NCBI GenBank assembly: GCA_937989875.1
Contig: CALKBO010000028.1
Span: forward strand, 1-64,000
Direction: 5' to 3'
Length of the DNA: 64,000 nt
Source of the DNA: an uncultured Collinsella sp.
GTDB lineage: Bacteria > Actinomycetota > Coriobacteriia > Coriobacteriales > Coriobacteriaceae
Shown here: positions 52,906 to 61,509 of the stretch, one piece after another
Layout: the number at the start of each line of letters is the position of its first letter
Position numbering within the stretch: the stretch's first letter is position 1
The notes under the pieces: generated by a model
What the model was told of the DNA's origin: nothing
Databases searched by the model: none
What the model saw: the letters and a program-made list of their open reading frames with translations, nothing else
Position numbers and translations under genes: made by a program

Positions 52906-53247
52906 ATGGATTACATCCGCGCAATCGAGCGTCAGCAGATCCGCGAGGACATTCCTCAGGTTCGCGTCGCCGACAACGTCAAGGTTCACTACCGCATTAA
53001 GGAAGGCGACCGCGAGCGCATCCAGGTCTTCCAGGGCGACGTCATCCGCATGGCCGGCGCCGGTGCCCGCGAGACCTTCACCGTCCGCAAGATGTCCTTC
53101 GGTGTCGGTGTTGAGCGTACCTTCCCGCTTCACAGCCCCAAGATCGCCAAGCTCGAGGTCGTTCGTCATGGTCGCGTCCGTCGCGCCAAGCTGTACTACC
53201 TCCGCGACAAGGTGGGCAAGGCTGCTCGCATCCCCGAGAAGCGCTAA
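52906..53247 (+). CDS. rplS: 50S ribosomal protein L19
   Basis: A 113-residue protein at the subunit interface. It has [40 protein letters not shown] and [23 protein letters not shown] 52906 is used with AAGGAA; an in-frame TTG two codons earlier is less likely. It is followed by its own terminator, so it is monocistronic. Confidence 0.97.
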   Translation: MDYIRAIERQQIREDIPQVRVADNVKVHYRIKEGDRERIQVFQGDVIRMAGAGARETFTVRKMSFGVGVERTFPLHSPKIAKLEVVRHGRVRRAKLYYLRDKVGKAARIPEKR

Positions 53248-53281
53248 GAAGATCGCAGCGTCTGTCCACTCGTTTGGACAC

Positions 53282-53311
53282 AAGGGTCACCTTCGGGTGG
53301 CCCTTCTTTTT
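53282..53311 (+). terminator. Intrinsic terminator of rplS with a TTCG loop
   Basis: AAGGGTCACC (53282-53291), TTCG and GGTGGCCCTT (53296-53305) form a 10-bp stem with one G-T pair, then CTTTTT. A smaller GTCCA/TGGAC hairpin precedes it. Confidence 0.9.
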
Positions 53312-53340
53312 ATCTGATTTGCATGCAAGGAGGGCCTGGT

Positions 53341-54129
53341 ATGGCCAATATGACGAGCTCGGTTTCGGCATCGCAGGTTGCCGGAGAGCTAGCGAGCGCA
53401 ACGTTTGAGGAGATCCCCGCCCTCGTGGAGCATTATCGCGAGGACCCGCGCCAGCAGGTGATCAAGGCTTGTGAACGCGCCCTCAAACGCCATGCTAAGG
53501 AACTTGCCGAGCGCGAGCGCGTCAATGACATGTACGAGCTTATGCATGAGCTTGGCGGCGATGGGGTGGTCGTTGGTGTCGACGAGGTGGGCCGCGGCTC
53601 GGTAGCGGGTCCCTTAACCGTGTGTGCCGTGTGCCTTCCCATGGAGCCGCGCGTCTGGGGCATCAACGATTCCAAAAAGCTCACGCCGGCGCGCCGCGAG
53701 TTGCTCTCAGTGAAGATTGCCGAGGTGGCGACGGCGATCGGTTTTTGCCATATCGCGCCTAAGGATATCGATGAGATGGGTATGGCCCGTGCCATCCGCG
53801 CTGCCGTTGCGGGTGCCGTGGCCGATACGGGGCTTGAACCCGACTGCGTCCTCATGGACGGTAACCCTCTGGGTGCCGTTCCCAACGAGCGCGACGTGGT
53901 CAAGGGCGATGCCAAAATCGCCTGCATTGCCGCGGCGTCCATCATGGCCAAGGTCACGCGTGACGAGATGATGGTCGAGTACGACGCCGAGTACCCCGAG
54001 TACCATCTGGCCGAGTCGAAGGGCTATGCAAGCCCCGAGCATATCGAGGCCATTCGCAAACATGGACTTTGTCCGCTGCACCGCGTGAGCTTTTGCGGAA
54101 ACTTTCTGCAGACTGAGCGCCTTTTCTAG
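53341..54129 (+). CDS. rnhB: Ribonuclease HII
   Basis: A 262-residue enzyme removing ribonucleotides and RNA from RNA-DNA hybrids. VVGVDEVGRGSVAGPLTVCA carries the first catalytic Asp-Glu pair, followed by INDSKKLTPARRELL, CVLMDGNPLGAVP and KGDAKIACIAAASIMAKVTR. About 75 residues of extra N-terminal helical sequence precede the catalytic core, more than in most RNase HII proteins. ATG 53341 with AAGGAGGG upstream is clear. Confidence 0.95.
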   Translation: MANMTSSVSASQVAGELASATFEEIPALVEHYREDPRQQVIKACERALKRHAKELAERERVNDMYELMHELGGDGVVVGVDEVGRGSVAGPLTVCAVCLPMEPRVWGINDSKKLTPARRELLSVKIAEVATAIGFCHIAPKDIDEMGMARAIRAAVAGAVADTGLEPDCVLMDGNPLGAVPNERDVVKGDAKIACIAAASIMAKVTRDEMMVEYDAEYPEYHLAESKGYASPEHIEAIRKHGLCPLHRVSFCGNFLQTERLF

Positions 54130-54178
54130 GTCAATTGTGGAGATAGGGACCCCTGGGGTTTTATAAACCTGCTGGTAG

Positions 54179-54220
54179 CGGGCCGTATGCAACACCATTG
54201 CTGCGTACGGCCCGTTTTTT
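54179..54220 (+). terminator. Strong intrinsic terminator after rnhB
   Basis: CGGGCCGTA (54179-54187) pairs with TACGGCCCG (54206-54214), extended inward by TGC/GCG, and is followed by six Ts (54215-54220). Confidence 0.93.
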
Positions 54221-54318
54221 GTCGGCATTTGGTCAGCTTTTGGTTTGCTTCCGGTACTTACCCGCATGAAAGGTGCCCTCATCATCGGGGCAATGCAGTG
54301 TGCGGGAAAGGAGACCCC

Positions 54319-54804
54319 ATGAGTGCCGCAAGCAAAAAGAGCAAGACACAGCAGCTCAAGGAGCGTTGGGAAAACGGCGAGCTCGACTGCGGGGCGATGA
54401 CGCCCGAGTTTATCAAGGGACTCAGTCCCCGCGAGCTGGGTATGCTGGGCGAGCTGATCACCATCGACTACTTTAACGAGCGCGGCTACACCTTGCTGGA
54501 GCAGGGTTATCGTTGCACCGAGGGCGAGGCTGATCTGGTGCTGCTCGATGAGCTCGACGATGTCGTTGTGATGGCCGAGGTCAAGACGAGACGCGTCGCC
54601 CTGGATTGCACCACGCGGGTCTTTCCCGAGGAGGCCGTGGACGCCCAAAAGCAACGTCGCTACCGCCGCATCGCAAGCTGCTATCTCATGGAGCACTATC
54701 CGCTCAAGGCGATCCGCTTCGATGCCGTGGGCGTCACCATCCGCGGCGGGCATATCGCCGAGATCGAGCACCAGTACAACGCGTTCGATTGGCAGGTGTC
54801 GTGA
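54319..54804 (+). CDS. yraN: YraN/UPF0102 family nuclease-like protein
   Basis: A 161-residue protein of the UPF0102 family with the restriction-endonuclease-like fold. LGELITIDYFNERGYTLLEQ and GEADLVLLDELDDVVVMAEVK hold the D-x(n)-ExK-like metal site (EVKTRR). Its role is uncertain, though it is often next to comM and dprA as here. ATG 54319 with AAAGGAG is used; the much longer open frame from 54187 includes terminator sequence. Its stop overlaps the comM start by one base. Confidence 0.9.
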   Translation: MSAASKKSKTQQLKERWENGELDCGAMTPEFIKGLSPRELGMLGELITIDYFNERGYTLLEQGYRCTEGEADLVLLDELDDVVVMAEVKTRRVALDCTTRVFPEEAVDAQKQRRYRRIASCYLMEHYPLKAIRFDAVGVTIRGGHIAEIEHQYNAFDWQVS

Positions 54805-56327
54805 TGGCGTTCGAGACGTTTGCTGTTCACGCTGCCTGCATCCGCGGCGTCGAGGCGATTCCCGTCACGGTCGAGGTATCGCTTGCCGGCGGCGTTCCGG
54901 GCATCCAGATGCTCGGCATCCCGAGTATGGAGGTGATGGAGTCACGCGGTCGTATTCGCTGTGCGATGCGCTCCGCCGGGTTCGAGATCCCACGCTCGGG
55001 CATTACGGTCAATCTGGCACCAGGCGATATTCGCAAGACCGGTAGTGGCTTTGATCTTCCCATCGCCATCGCGGTATTGGCGGCCGATGGTCAGATTCCC
55101 CGCGACAACCTCGATCGCTGCCTTATCGCTGGCGAGCTTGGCTTGGACGGTGCGGTGCTTCCTGTCAAGGGCGAGGTGGCGTTTCAGCTATTGGCTCGCG
55201 ACATGGGGCTGTCCTTTATCGCCGGCAGGTCCGACCAACATGTGCCGCTCGCGGGCGTGGATTGCGGCTTTATCGATCATTTGTCTCAGCTTGCCCATGG
55301 CATGGGCGATGCCGCGCGGCACTACTTGGATTCCGAGGGCGTCGAGGCGACCTTTGAGCCCGAGCTCGACTATGCCGACGTGCTGGGGCAGGAGGTCGCC
55401 AAACGTGGCATGGCGCTTGCGGCAGCCGGCGAGCTCGGCCTGCTCATGATCGGCTCGCCCGGTTCGGGCAAGACCATGCTTGCGCGGCGCATGACGGGCA
55501 TTTTGCCCGAGCTTTCTCTCGAGGATCAACAAGAGGCGCTGTGCATCCATTCGGTTTTGGGTGAGAACATTGATGGCTTATTGGCAGGTCATCGGCCGTT
55601 TCGAAGCCCCCATCACAGTATTTCAACGGCTGGCCTCATTGGCGGCGGGCGCCCGGTGCACCCGGGTGAGATCAGCCTTGCTCATGGCGGCGTGCTCTTT
55701 TTGGACGAGCTTGCCGAGTTTCCCACGGGTGTGCTGCAGACGCTCAGACAGCCTATCGAGCGCGGCTATGTGAGGCTCGTACGCGTCGACGGGGCCTTTA
55801 CCTTCCCGTCGCGCTTTCAGCTGCTGGCTGCGAGCAATCCCTGCCCCTGCGGCTTTTTGGGCGATCGCGAGGTACCGTGTCGCTGCTCGGCGGCGATGGT
55901 CGAGCGCTATCGGTCTAAACTGCGCGGTCCCTTGGCCGACCGTATCGACATGATGATCGATGTGACCCGTCCCGACCCTCAAGTGATTATCGAGGGTGCG
56001 GAGGGTATGTCGTCGGCCGAGTTACGTGACTACGTTGTGCGCGGTCGTGCCTTTCGCGCCTGGCGCGAGTCCCGTATGGACGATGCGGATGCCGAGGCCG
56101 AGGATGACGAGACGCGGTCCATTGACGGCGTCGTTTCGACCTTCGAGCTCGATGATGCTGCCGAGAAATGCGTACTCGGCCTATCCAAACGCACGCATCT
56201 CACGGGCCGCGGCATCGTACGCCTGGTGCGTATCGCGCGTACAATCGCTGACGTCGCCGAGAGCGAGCAAGTGACGCAGGACCACGTGCTCGAGGCGGCG
56301 ATGTACCAGGGAAGGAGGGACCAATGA
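54804..56327 (+). CDS. comM: ComM/YifB Mg-chelatase-like ATPase (branch migration helicase)
   Basis: A 507-residue AAA+ protein. The N-terminal Lon-protease-like domain has AIPVTVEVSLAGGVPGIQML. The ATPase part has MIGSPGSGKTMLARRMTGIL (Walker A, about residue 214), FRSPHHSISTAGLIGGG, GGVLFLDELAEFPTGVLQTL (Walker B) and NPCPCGFLGD. In Vibrio, ComM promotes branch migration during natural transformation. ATG 54804 is chosen because it overlaps the yraN stop and matches the family start; the open frame runs further upstream within yraN. Confidence 0.93.
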   Translation: MAFETFAVHAACIRGVEAIPVTVEVSLAGGVPGIQMLGIPSMEVMESRGRIRCAMRSAGFEIPRSGITVNLAPGDIRKTGSGFDLPIAIAVLAADGQIPRDNLDRCLIAGELGLDGAVLPVKGEVAFQLLARDMGLSFIAGRSDQHVPLAGVDCGFIDHLSQLAHGMGDAARHYLDSEGVEATFEPELDYADVLGQEVAKRGMALAAAGELGLLMIGSPGSGKTMLARRMTGILPELSLEDQQEALCIHSVLGENIDGLLAGHRPFRSPHHSISTAGLIGGGRPVHPGEISLAHGGVLFLDELAEFPTGVLQTLRQPIERGYVRLVRVDGAFTFPSRFQLLAASNPCPCGFLGDREVPCRCSAAMVERYRSKLRGPLADRIDMMIDVTRPDPQVIIEGAEGMSSAELRDYVVRGRAFRAWRESRMDDADAEAEDDETRSIDGVVSTFELDDAAEKCVLGLSKRTHLTGRGIVRLVRIARTIADVAESEQVTQDHVLEAAMYQGRRDQ

Positions 56328-57259
56328 TAGCTGAGGGGACCTTCGAGCTGCATCCAGGTGATGCGTTGTATCCCGAGAGCGTTTTGGAGCTATCTGATGT
56401 ACCCCAGACGCTCTATGTGCGCGGCAACCCCGAGGTGCTTTCGACGCCCGCGCTCTCCATCATCGGCGCGCGCAAGGCCTCGCCGTATGGCCTTGCCGTG
56501 GCAGAGCTTACGGCGAAGGTGGCGGTTGATGCGGGAGTGACGGTAGTTTCGGGCGGCGCGGTCGGTTGTGACCAGGCCTCGGGTTGGGCTGCGGTCAACG
56601 CCGGCGGCAAACACGTCGTGGTGCTGGGGACGGGCGCCGACGTGGTCTACCCGCGTTCGAGCGCGGGGCTTATTACTCGCACGCTCGATACGGGTGGCGC
56701 GGTCGTGTCGATCTCTCCGTGGGGCATGGGTCCGCGCAAGTTCGCCTTCCCGCGCCGCAATCGCGTGATCGCGGCCCTGTCGCAAGCCCTCTTTGTATCC
56801 GAGGCGTGTATGCCTTCTGGGACGTTTTCTACAGCCGAGGCTGCTATGGATTTGGGGCGCGAACTTCTTGCCGTGCCGGGGTCGATCCTATCGCCCGAGT
56901 CGCGTGGCACGAATTACCTCATTGCGAACGGTGCCTGCTGCATTGTCGACGAGGAGTCCATCGAGATGGCTATCTCTCGCATATACGGCACCCTGCGCTA
57001 CTCGCGCCCCGATGCTCCCGGCATTGCCGACCTGAATCCAACACAGCAGACCGTGATGCATGCGCTCATCGCCTCTCCGCTCAAGGTCGACGACATCGCG
57101 GCGCTCGTCTCACTCGATGCTGTCGGCGTACTCAAACTCTTGGGTTCGCTTGAACTCGAGGGCCTTATCGAGCGCATGATGGATGGAAGGTATGCGCCCT
57201 CCAAGTTTGCCCTTCACGCCCAGACACCCTTCGGTCACAATGGAAAACGTGTCAATTAG
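56324..57259 (+). CDS. dprA: DNA processing protein DprA
   Basis: A 311-residue Rossmann-like protein that binds incoming single-stranded DNA and loads RecA. It has LSIIGARKASPYGLAVAELT, VSGGAVGCDQASGWAAVNAG, KFAFPRRNRVIAALSQALF and VPGSILSPESRGTNYLIANG. A C-terminal winged-helix part follows (KVDDIAALVSLDAVGVLKLL). The gene overlaps comM by four bases (ATGA). Together they suggest retained capacity to process transforming DNA. Confidence 0.95.
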   Translation: MIAEGTFELHPGDALYPESVLELSDVPQTLYVRGNPEVLSTPALSIIGARKASPYGLAVAELTAKVAVDAGVTVVSGGAVGCDQASGWAAVNAGGKHVVVLGTGADVVYPRSSAGLITRTLDTGGAVVSISPWGMGPRKFAFPRRNRVIAALSQALFVSEACMPSGTFSTAEAAMDLGRELLAVPGSILSPESRGTNYLIANGACCIVDEESIEMAISRIYGTLRYSRPDAPGIADLNPTQQTVMHALIASPLKVDDIAALVSLDAVGVLKLLGSLELEGLIERMMDGRYAPSKFALHAQTPFGHNGKRVN

Positions 57260-57273
57260 AAAGGTGTTTGCAG

Positions 57274-58611
57274 ATGCAGTTCGATCAGGTGACAGTTATC
57301 GGTGGCGGTCTGGCGGGTTCGGAGTGCGCGATCCAGCTGGCAGATCGCGGGTTTGCCGTAAAGCTGTGCGAGATGCGCCCCCAGGTGAGCTCCCCGGCCC
57401 ACCATACCGATCACCTGGCAGAGCTCGTCTGCTCCAATTCGTTTAAGTCGACCCGTCCGGATTCCGCGGCTGGTTTGCTGAAAGCCGAGCTTGAGCGCAT
57501 GGGTTCAGTCCTGCTCGATTGCGCCCATCGCGCGGCTGTTCCCGCCGGTGGCGCCTTGGCGGTCGACCGCGTCAAGTTTTCCGAGCTTGTCGAGGCCGAG
57601 GTTGCCGCCCGTCCCAATATCGAGGTCGTGCACGGCGAGGTCACGCAGATTCCCGAGGGTCACGTGGTCATAGCCGCGGGCCCGCTGTGTTCACCGGCGC
57701 TGAGCGAAGAGGTTATGAAGCTCGTCGGTGGCGATGCCCTTGCGTTCTTCGATGCCGCGGCGCCGATCGTCGATGCCTCCACGCTCGATATGGACGTGCT
57801 GTTCTCGCAGTCGCGCTATGAGGAGCAGGGGAGCGGCGACTATCTCAACGCTCCGCTCAATAAGGAGGAGTACGAGGCCTTTATCGAGGCGCTTACCACG
57901 GCCGACCGCGTGGTGCTCAAAGACTTTGAGGGCGGCGATTTGTTCCAGGCCTGCCAGCCTGCCGAGGAAGTTGCGCGCTCCGGCAAGGACGCCATTCGCT
58001 TTGGCGCCATGAAGCCCGTTGGCCTCACCGACCCGCGTACCGGACGTCGCCCCTGGGCGGCGATACAGCTGCGTGCCGAGAACAAGGAGAAGACCGCCTA
58101 TAACCTGGTGGGCTTCCAGACCAACTTGACCTTTGGCGAGCAGAAGCGCGTCTTCCATATGGTGCCGGGCCTGGAGAACGCTGAGTTCTTCCGCTACGGT
58201 GTCATGCATCGCAATACCTTTGTCGACGCTCCGCACGTGCTCGATGGCACCTTTGCCGTGCCCGGTACCGGCGTGCGCCTGGCCGGTCAGATCACCGGCA
58301 CCGAGGGGTACATGGAAGCCGTGGCGACAGGTCTGCTCGCGGCGCTCAACACCTATGCCGAGGCTATCGGTGCCGCGGGCGTCGAGTTGCCGCGTGTGGG
58401 TGCCCTGGGTGCGCTCGTGGGCTATGCGACCGATCCTGCCACCGTGGGCTATCAGCCTATGCATGTCAACTTTGGCCTGGTGCCGCCACTCGAGGATGGT
58501 AAGCGCCGCAGCAAGCGCGACCGCTATCAGGCCTATGCGGACCGTGCGCTCGAGGCCCTCGATGCCTACTTGGCCACGCGTTCCGACTTGTTTGGAGGCG
58601 ACCGGTCATAG
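57274..58611 (+). CDS. trmFO: Methylenetetrahydrofolate-tRNA-(uracil-54 C5)-methyltransferase
   Basis: A 445-residue FAD- and folate-dependent enzyme that makes ribothymidine-54 in tRNA. VTVIGGGLAGSECAIQLADR is the FAD site, AELVCSNSFKSTRPDSAAGL has the catalytic Cys, and GALVGYATDPATVGYQPMHV and MHVNFGLVPPLEDGKR lie near the end. ATG 57274 with AAAGGTG is used. Its stop TAG overlaps the presumed start of xerC. Confidence 0.96.
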   Translation: MQFDQVTVIGGGLAGSECAIQLADRGFAVKLCEMRPQVSSPAHHTDHLAELVCSNSFKSTRPDSAAGLLKAELERMGSVLLDCAHRAAVPAGGALAVDRVKFSELVEAEVAARPNIEVVHGEVTQIPEGHVVIAAGPLCSPALSEEVMKLVGGDALAFFDAAAPIVDASTLDMDVLFSQSRYEEQGSGDYLNAPLNKEEYEAFIEALTTADRVVLKDFEGGDLFQACQPAEEVARSGKDAIRFGAMKPVGLTDPRTGRRPWAAIQLRAENKEKTAYNLVGFQTNLTFGEQKRVFHMVPGLENAEFFRYGVMHRNTFVDAPHVLDGTFAVPGTGVRLAGQITGTEGYMEAVATGLLAALNTYAEAIGAAGVELPRVGALGALVGYATDPATVGYQPMHVNFGLVPPLEDGKRRSKRDRYQAYADRALEALDAYLATRSDLFGGDRS

Positions 58612-59528
58612 CCTTTGACCTGTACGACACCGTCGACTCTTTTATCGCCTATATCGCACGCGTTGAGGGGCTTTCTCCCAACACGGTGACGGCCTATGGC
58701 TCGAGACTGGAGCGCTTTGCTGCCTGGTGCGAGCGCGAGGATATTGATGCTTTCGCTGCCGACGTGCGCACCATTCGTCGCTATCTTGCTGAGCTTTCGC
58801 GTGAGCAGGTGGCTCCCCGAACGCTTGCGGCGCACCTGTCGGCTATCCGATCTCTCTATCGCTGGATGGCTGCCGAGGGGATTGTCGAGGGCGATGCGGT
58901 CTCGGCGATCGCGTCGCCCAAGCTGCCGCGTGACCTGCCGGGCGTCCTTACGACCCAGCAGGTCGAGGCGCTGCTCAAGACGCCTGATACCTCAACACCC
59001 GCGGGACTGCGCGATGCGGCGATGCTCGAGTTGCTCTATGCCTCGGGTGCCCGCATCTCAGAGCTTGCGGCGCTCAATGTGGAATCCATCTCATGGTCCG
59101 AGCGCACGCTGCGCCTGTGGGGCAAGGGGAGCAAGGAGCGTATCGTCCCTCTGTATCGTCGTGCGCTCGATGTGACGCGTCTCTATATTGAAGAGGGGAG
59201 GCCGGAGTTGCTCGCTCGGGAAAAGCGCCGCGACCTCGCTACCGGGCCGCATCCGCTGCTTATATCGGCGCGCGGCAATCGCATGAGCGCCGCGATGCTC
59301 CGGCGGCGGTTCCATACGCTGGCGACGCTCGCCGGCATTCCGGCTGACATCGCCCCGCATGCGATGCGCCATACCTTTGCGACCGACTTGCTCGAGGGCG
59401 GTGCGGACCTGCGCTCGGTTCAAGAGCTGCTAGGTCATGCGAGCCTGTCCACGACGCAGATCTACACGCATCTCACACCCGATCGGCTCAAACGTGCCGT
59501 GGCTCAAGCCCATCCCCGCGGCGAATAG
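58608..59528 (+). CDS. xerC: Tyrosine recombinase XerC, apparent ATA start
   Basis: A 306-residue tyrosine recombinase that with XerD resolves chromosome dimers at dif. The catalytic set is complete: ASGARISELAAL (Arg), WGKGSKERIVPL (Lys), PHAMRHTFATDLL (HxxR), LLGHASLSTTQ (His) and IYTHLTPDRLKRA (Tyr); the AHPRGE end favours XerC. The conserved N-terminus (DSFIAYIARVEGLSPNTVTA) lies before the first usual start (GTG 58686), and no in-frame ATG, GTG or TTG exists there. GGAGG at 58594-58598 points to ATA 58608, which overlaps the trmFO stop as ATAG; CTG 58620 is less well spaced. Confidence 0.85.
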   Translation: MAFDLYDTVDSFIAYIARVEGLSPNTVTAYGSRLERFAAWCEREDIDAFAADVRTIRRYLAELSREQVAPRTLAAHLSAIRSLYRWMAAEGIVEGDAVSAIASPKLPRDLPGVLTTQQVEALLKTPDTSTPAGLRDAAMLELLYASGARISELAALNVESISWSERTLRLWGKGSKERIVPLYRRALDVTRLYIEEGRPELLAREKRRDLATGPHPLLISARGNRMSAAMLRRRFHTLATLAGIPADIAPHAMRHTFATDLLEGGADLRSVQELLGHASLSTTQIYTHLTPDRLKRAVAQAHPRGE

Positions 59529-59577
59529 TGGCTGGGACGTCCCGCGCCGCACTCAGGTGTGTGGTTTTGATTGCGGG

Positions 59578-59606
59578 TTGGCAGGAAGAGGCATTCCTGC
59601 TATCAT
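59578..59606 (+). promoter_or_regulatory. Promoter of rpsB-tsf
   Basis: TTGGCA (59578-59583) and TATCAT (59601-59606) are exactly 17 bases apart, starting about 50 bases after xerC. Confidence 0.75.
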
Positions 59607-59612
59607 TCATCG

Positions 59613-59747
59613 GGTTGCTTCACGGCAACATGTTTTTATCACGCACGCGCGGCTACTTCATACCGTGGTGCCCGGGCTTTGGTAGCACATGTCCGGGTTG
59701 GTTTTGGAGGATGACCCCGCGCGGAGGCAAACCACAGGAGGTTTAAC
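59613..59747 (+). promoter_or_regulatory. Long rpsB leader with stem-loops
   Basis: The promoter leaves an untranslated leader of about 130 bases. It contains GTTGC/GCAAC (59614-59618 with 59625-59629) and CCCGG/CCGGG (59671-59675 with 59693-59697), ending in AGGAGG before the ATG. A leader this long is consistent with S2 autoregulation as known in enterobacteria; sequence homology is not shown. The short frame across it is unlikely to be a gene. Confidence 0.4.
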
Positions 59748-60476
59748 ATGGCTACCAAGATTAATATCCGCACCCTGCTCGAGGCCGGCTGCCACTTCGG
59801 TCACCAGACCCGTCGCTGGAACCCCAAGATGAAGCCGTTCATCTTCGGTGAGCGCAACGGCATCTACATCCTCGACCTCAAGCAGACCATCCTCGACGCC
59901 GACCAGGCCTACACCTTCGTCAAGAACGTCGCCAAGGGTGGCAACGTGCTGTTCGTCGGCACCAAGAAGCAGGCTCAGGAGGCCGTCAAGAACGCTGCTG
60001 AGCGCGCCAACATGCCTTACATCAACCAGCGTTGGCTCGGCGGTATGCTGACCAACTTCGTCACCATCCGCTCCCGCATCAACCGCATGGAGGAGCTCGA
60101 GGCCATGGTCGAGGACGGCCGCATGGCTGTTCTGCCCAAGAAGGAGCAGGCTGTTCTCGGCAAGGAGCTCACCAAGCTCCAGACCAACCTCGGTGGCGCC
60201 CGCGACATGAAGGGTCTGCCCCAGGCTCTCTTCGTCATCGACACCAAGCGCGAGGAGAACGCCATCAAGGAGGCTCAGCGCCTGAACATCCCCGTCGTCG
60301 CCCTGATCGACACCAACTCCGATCCCGACGAGGTCGAGTACGGCATCCCCTGCAACGATGACGCTATCTCCGCTGTCACCCTTATGTGCGAGCTCATGGC
60401 TGACGCCTGCCTCGCTGGCTCTGGTAAGGAGCAGGTCTCCGAGGCCGAGATGGCCGCTGAGCCCAAGGCCGAGTAA
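59748..60476 (+). CDS. rpsB: 30S ribosomal protein S2
   Basis: A 242-residue ribosomal protein. It begins with [20 protein letters not shown] and contains [40 protein letters not shown] and [26 protein letters not shown] precedes ATG 59748. The gene uses the narrow set of C-ending codons expected of highly expressed genes. Confidence 0.98.
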   Translation: MATKINIRTLLEAGCHFGHQTRRWNPKMKPFIFGERNGIYILDLKQTILDADQAYTFVKNVAKGGNVLFVGTKKQAQEAVKNAAERANMPYINQRWLGGMLTNFVTIRSRINRMEELEAMVEDGRMAVLPKKEQAVLGKELTKLQTNLGGARDMKGLPQALFVIDTKREENAIKEAQRLNIPVVALIDTNSDPDEVEYGIPCNDDAISAVTLMCELMADACLAGSGKEQVSEAEMAAEPKAE

Positions 60477-60521
60477 ATCAGTCTTAGTTAATTCTTTTTC
60501 ATCTCTTTGAAAGGAACCACA

Positions 60522-61391
60522 ATGGCCCAGATTACCGCCGCTATGGTCAAGCAGCTCCGCGAGATGACCGACTCCCCGATGATGGAGTGCAAGAAGGCTC
60601 TCGTCGAGGCTGACGGCGACATGGACGCCGCTGTCGACGTTCTGCGTAAGAACGGCCTTGCCAAGGCTGCCAAGAAGGCTGGCCGTGAGACCAACGAGGG
60701 CGCTGTCGCCGCGTTCGTCTCCGAGGATGGCAAGACCGGCGCTCTGCTCGAGCTCTCCTGCGAGACCGACTTCGTTGGCTCTAACGCCAAGTTCACCGGC
60801 TTTGCTTCCAAGGTCGCTGAGGTTGTCGCTACCACCGAGCCTGCTGACGTCGACGCTCTGCTCGAGAAGCCGATGGGCGAGGAGACCGTTTCCTCCGAGC
60901 TCACCGAGATGATTCACATCATGGGCGAGAACATGAAGATCTCCCGCTTCGCTGCCCGCAAGGCTGAGAACGGCGCGCTCGCTTCTTACATCCACATGGG
61001 TGGTAAGATCGGCGTCCTCGTCGAGTTCGCCTTCGAGAAGACTGAGACCGCTCAGGCTGAATCCTTCAAGACCTTCGCTCACGACGTTGCCCTTCAGGTT
61101 GCCGCCGTCGCCCCGATCTGCGCTACCCGCGATCAGGTTCCGGCCGAGACCGTCGAGCACGAGAAGCAGATCTACATGGCTCAGGCTGCCGAGTCCGGTA
61201 AGCCCGAGGCTATCCAGGAGAAGATGGCTGTCGGCCGTCTGGAGAAGTTCTACAAGCAGTCCGTGCTCACCGAGCAGGAGTTCATCAAGGACAGCTCCCT
61301 CACCATCAAGAAGTACGCTGAGCAGGTCTCCAAGGAGCTCGGCGACACCATTACCGTCGTTGCCTTTGACCGTCTGGTCCGTGGCGAGTAA
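60522..61391 (+). CDS. tsf: Translation elongation factor Ts
   Basis: A 289-residue nucleotide-exchange factor for EF-Tu. The N-terminal UBA-like domain QITAAMVKQLREMTDSPMME is followed by CKKALVEADGDMDAAVDVLR, ALLELSCETDFVGSNAKF and IHMGGKIGVLVEF. ATG 60522 with GAAAGGAAC is used. It is co-transcribed with rpsB and followed by a strong terminator. Confidence 0.97.
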   Translation: MAQITAAMVKQLREMTDSPMMECKKALVEADGDMDAAVDVLRKNGLAKAAKKAGRETNEGAVAAFVSEDGKTGALLELSCETDFVGSNAKFTGFASKVAEVVATTEPADVDALLEKPMGEETVSSELTEMIHIMGENMKISRFAARKAENGALASYIHMGGKIGVLVEFAFEKTETAQAESFKTFAHDVALQVAAVAPICATRDQVPAETVEHEKQIYMAQAAESGKPEAIQEKMAVGRLEKFYKQSVLTEQEFIKDSSLTIKKYAEQVSKELGDTITVVAFDRLVRGE

Positions 61392-61415
61392 ATAAGCTCT
61401 TGTAGCTGGTAATGA

Positions 61416-61449
61416 GCAGGCTGTGGGTTTTACTCACAGCCTGCTTTTT
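61416..61449 (+). terminator. Intrinsic terminator of rpsB-tsf
   Basis: GCAGGCTGTG (61416-61425) and CACAGCCTGC (61435-61444) form a perfect 10-bp stem with a nine-base loop, followed by five Ts. Confidence 0.95.
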
Positions 61450-61452
61450 CAT

Positions 61453-61479
61453 GGCTCTTCTTAGAGCCTTTGATAGAAT
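61453..61479 (+). promoter_or_regulatory. Extended -10 promoter of the pyrH operon with an overlapping dyad
   Basis: TGATAGAAT (61471-61479) is an extended -10 element (TG, one base, TAGAAT). No good -35 exists; in its place lies a perfect dyad GGCTC (61453-61457) / GAGCC (61464-61468), a possible operator. The pyrH start is about 30 bases downstream. Confidence 0.45.
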
Positions 61480-61509
61480 GTTGAGAGTTCAATCTAAAGG
61501 AGGATCGCT

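Noticed and set aside
59528..59746. A 72-codon frame across the rpsB leader
   Set aside because: It spans a good promoter and leader and ends at the rpsB ribosome site; the protein looks random.
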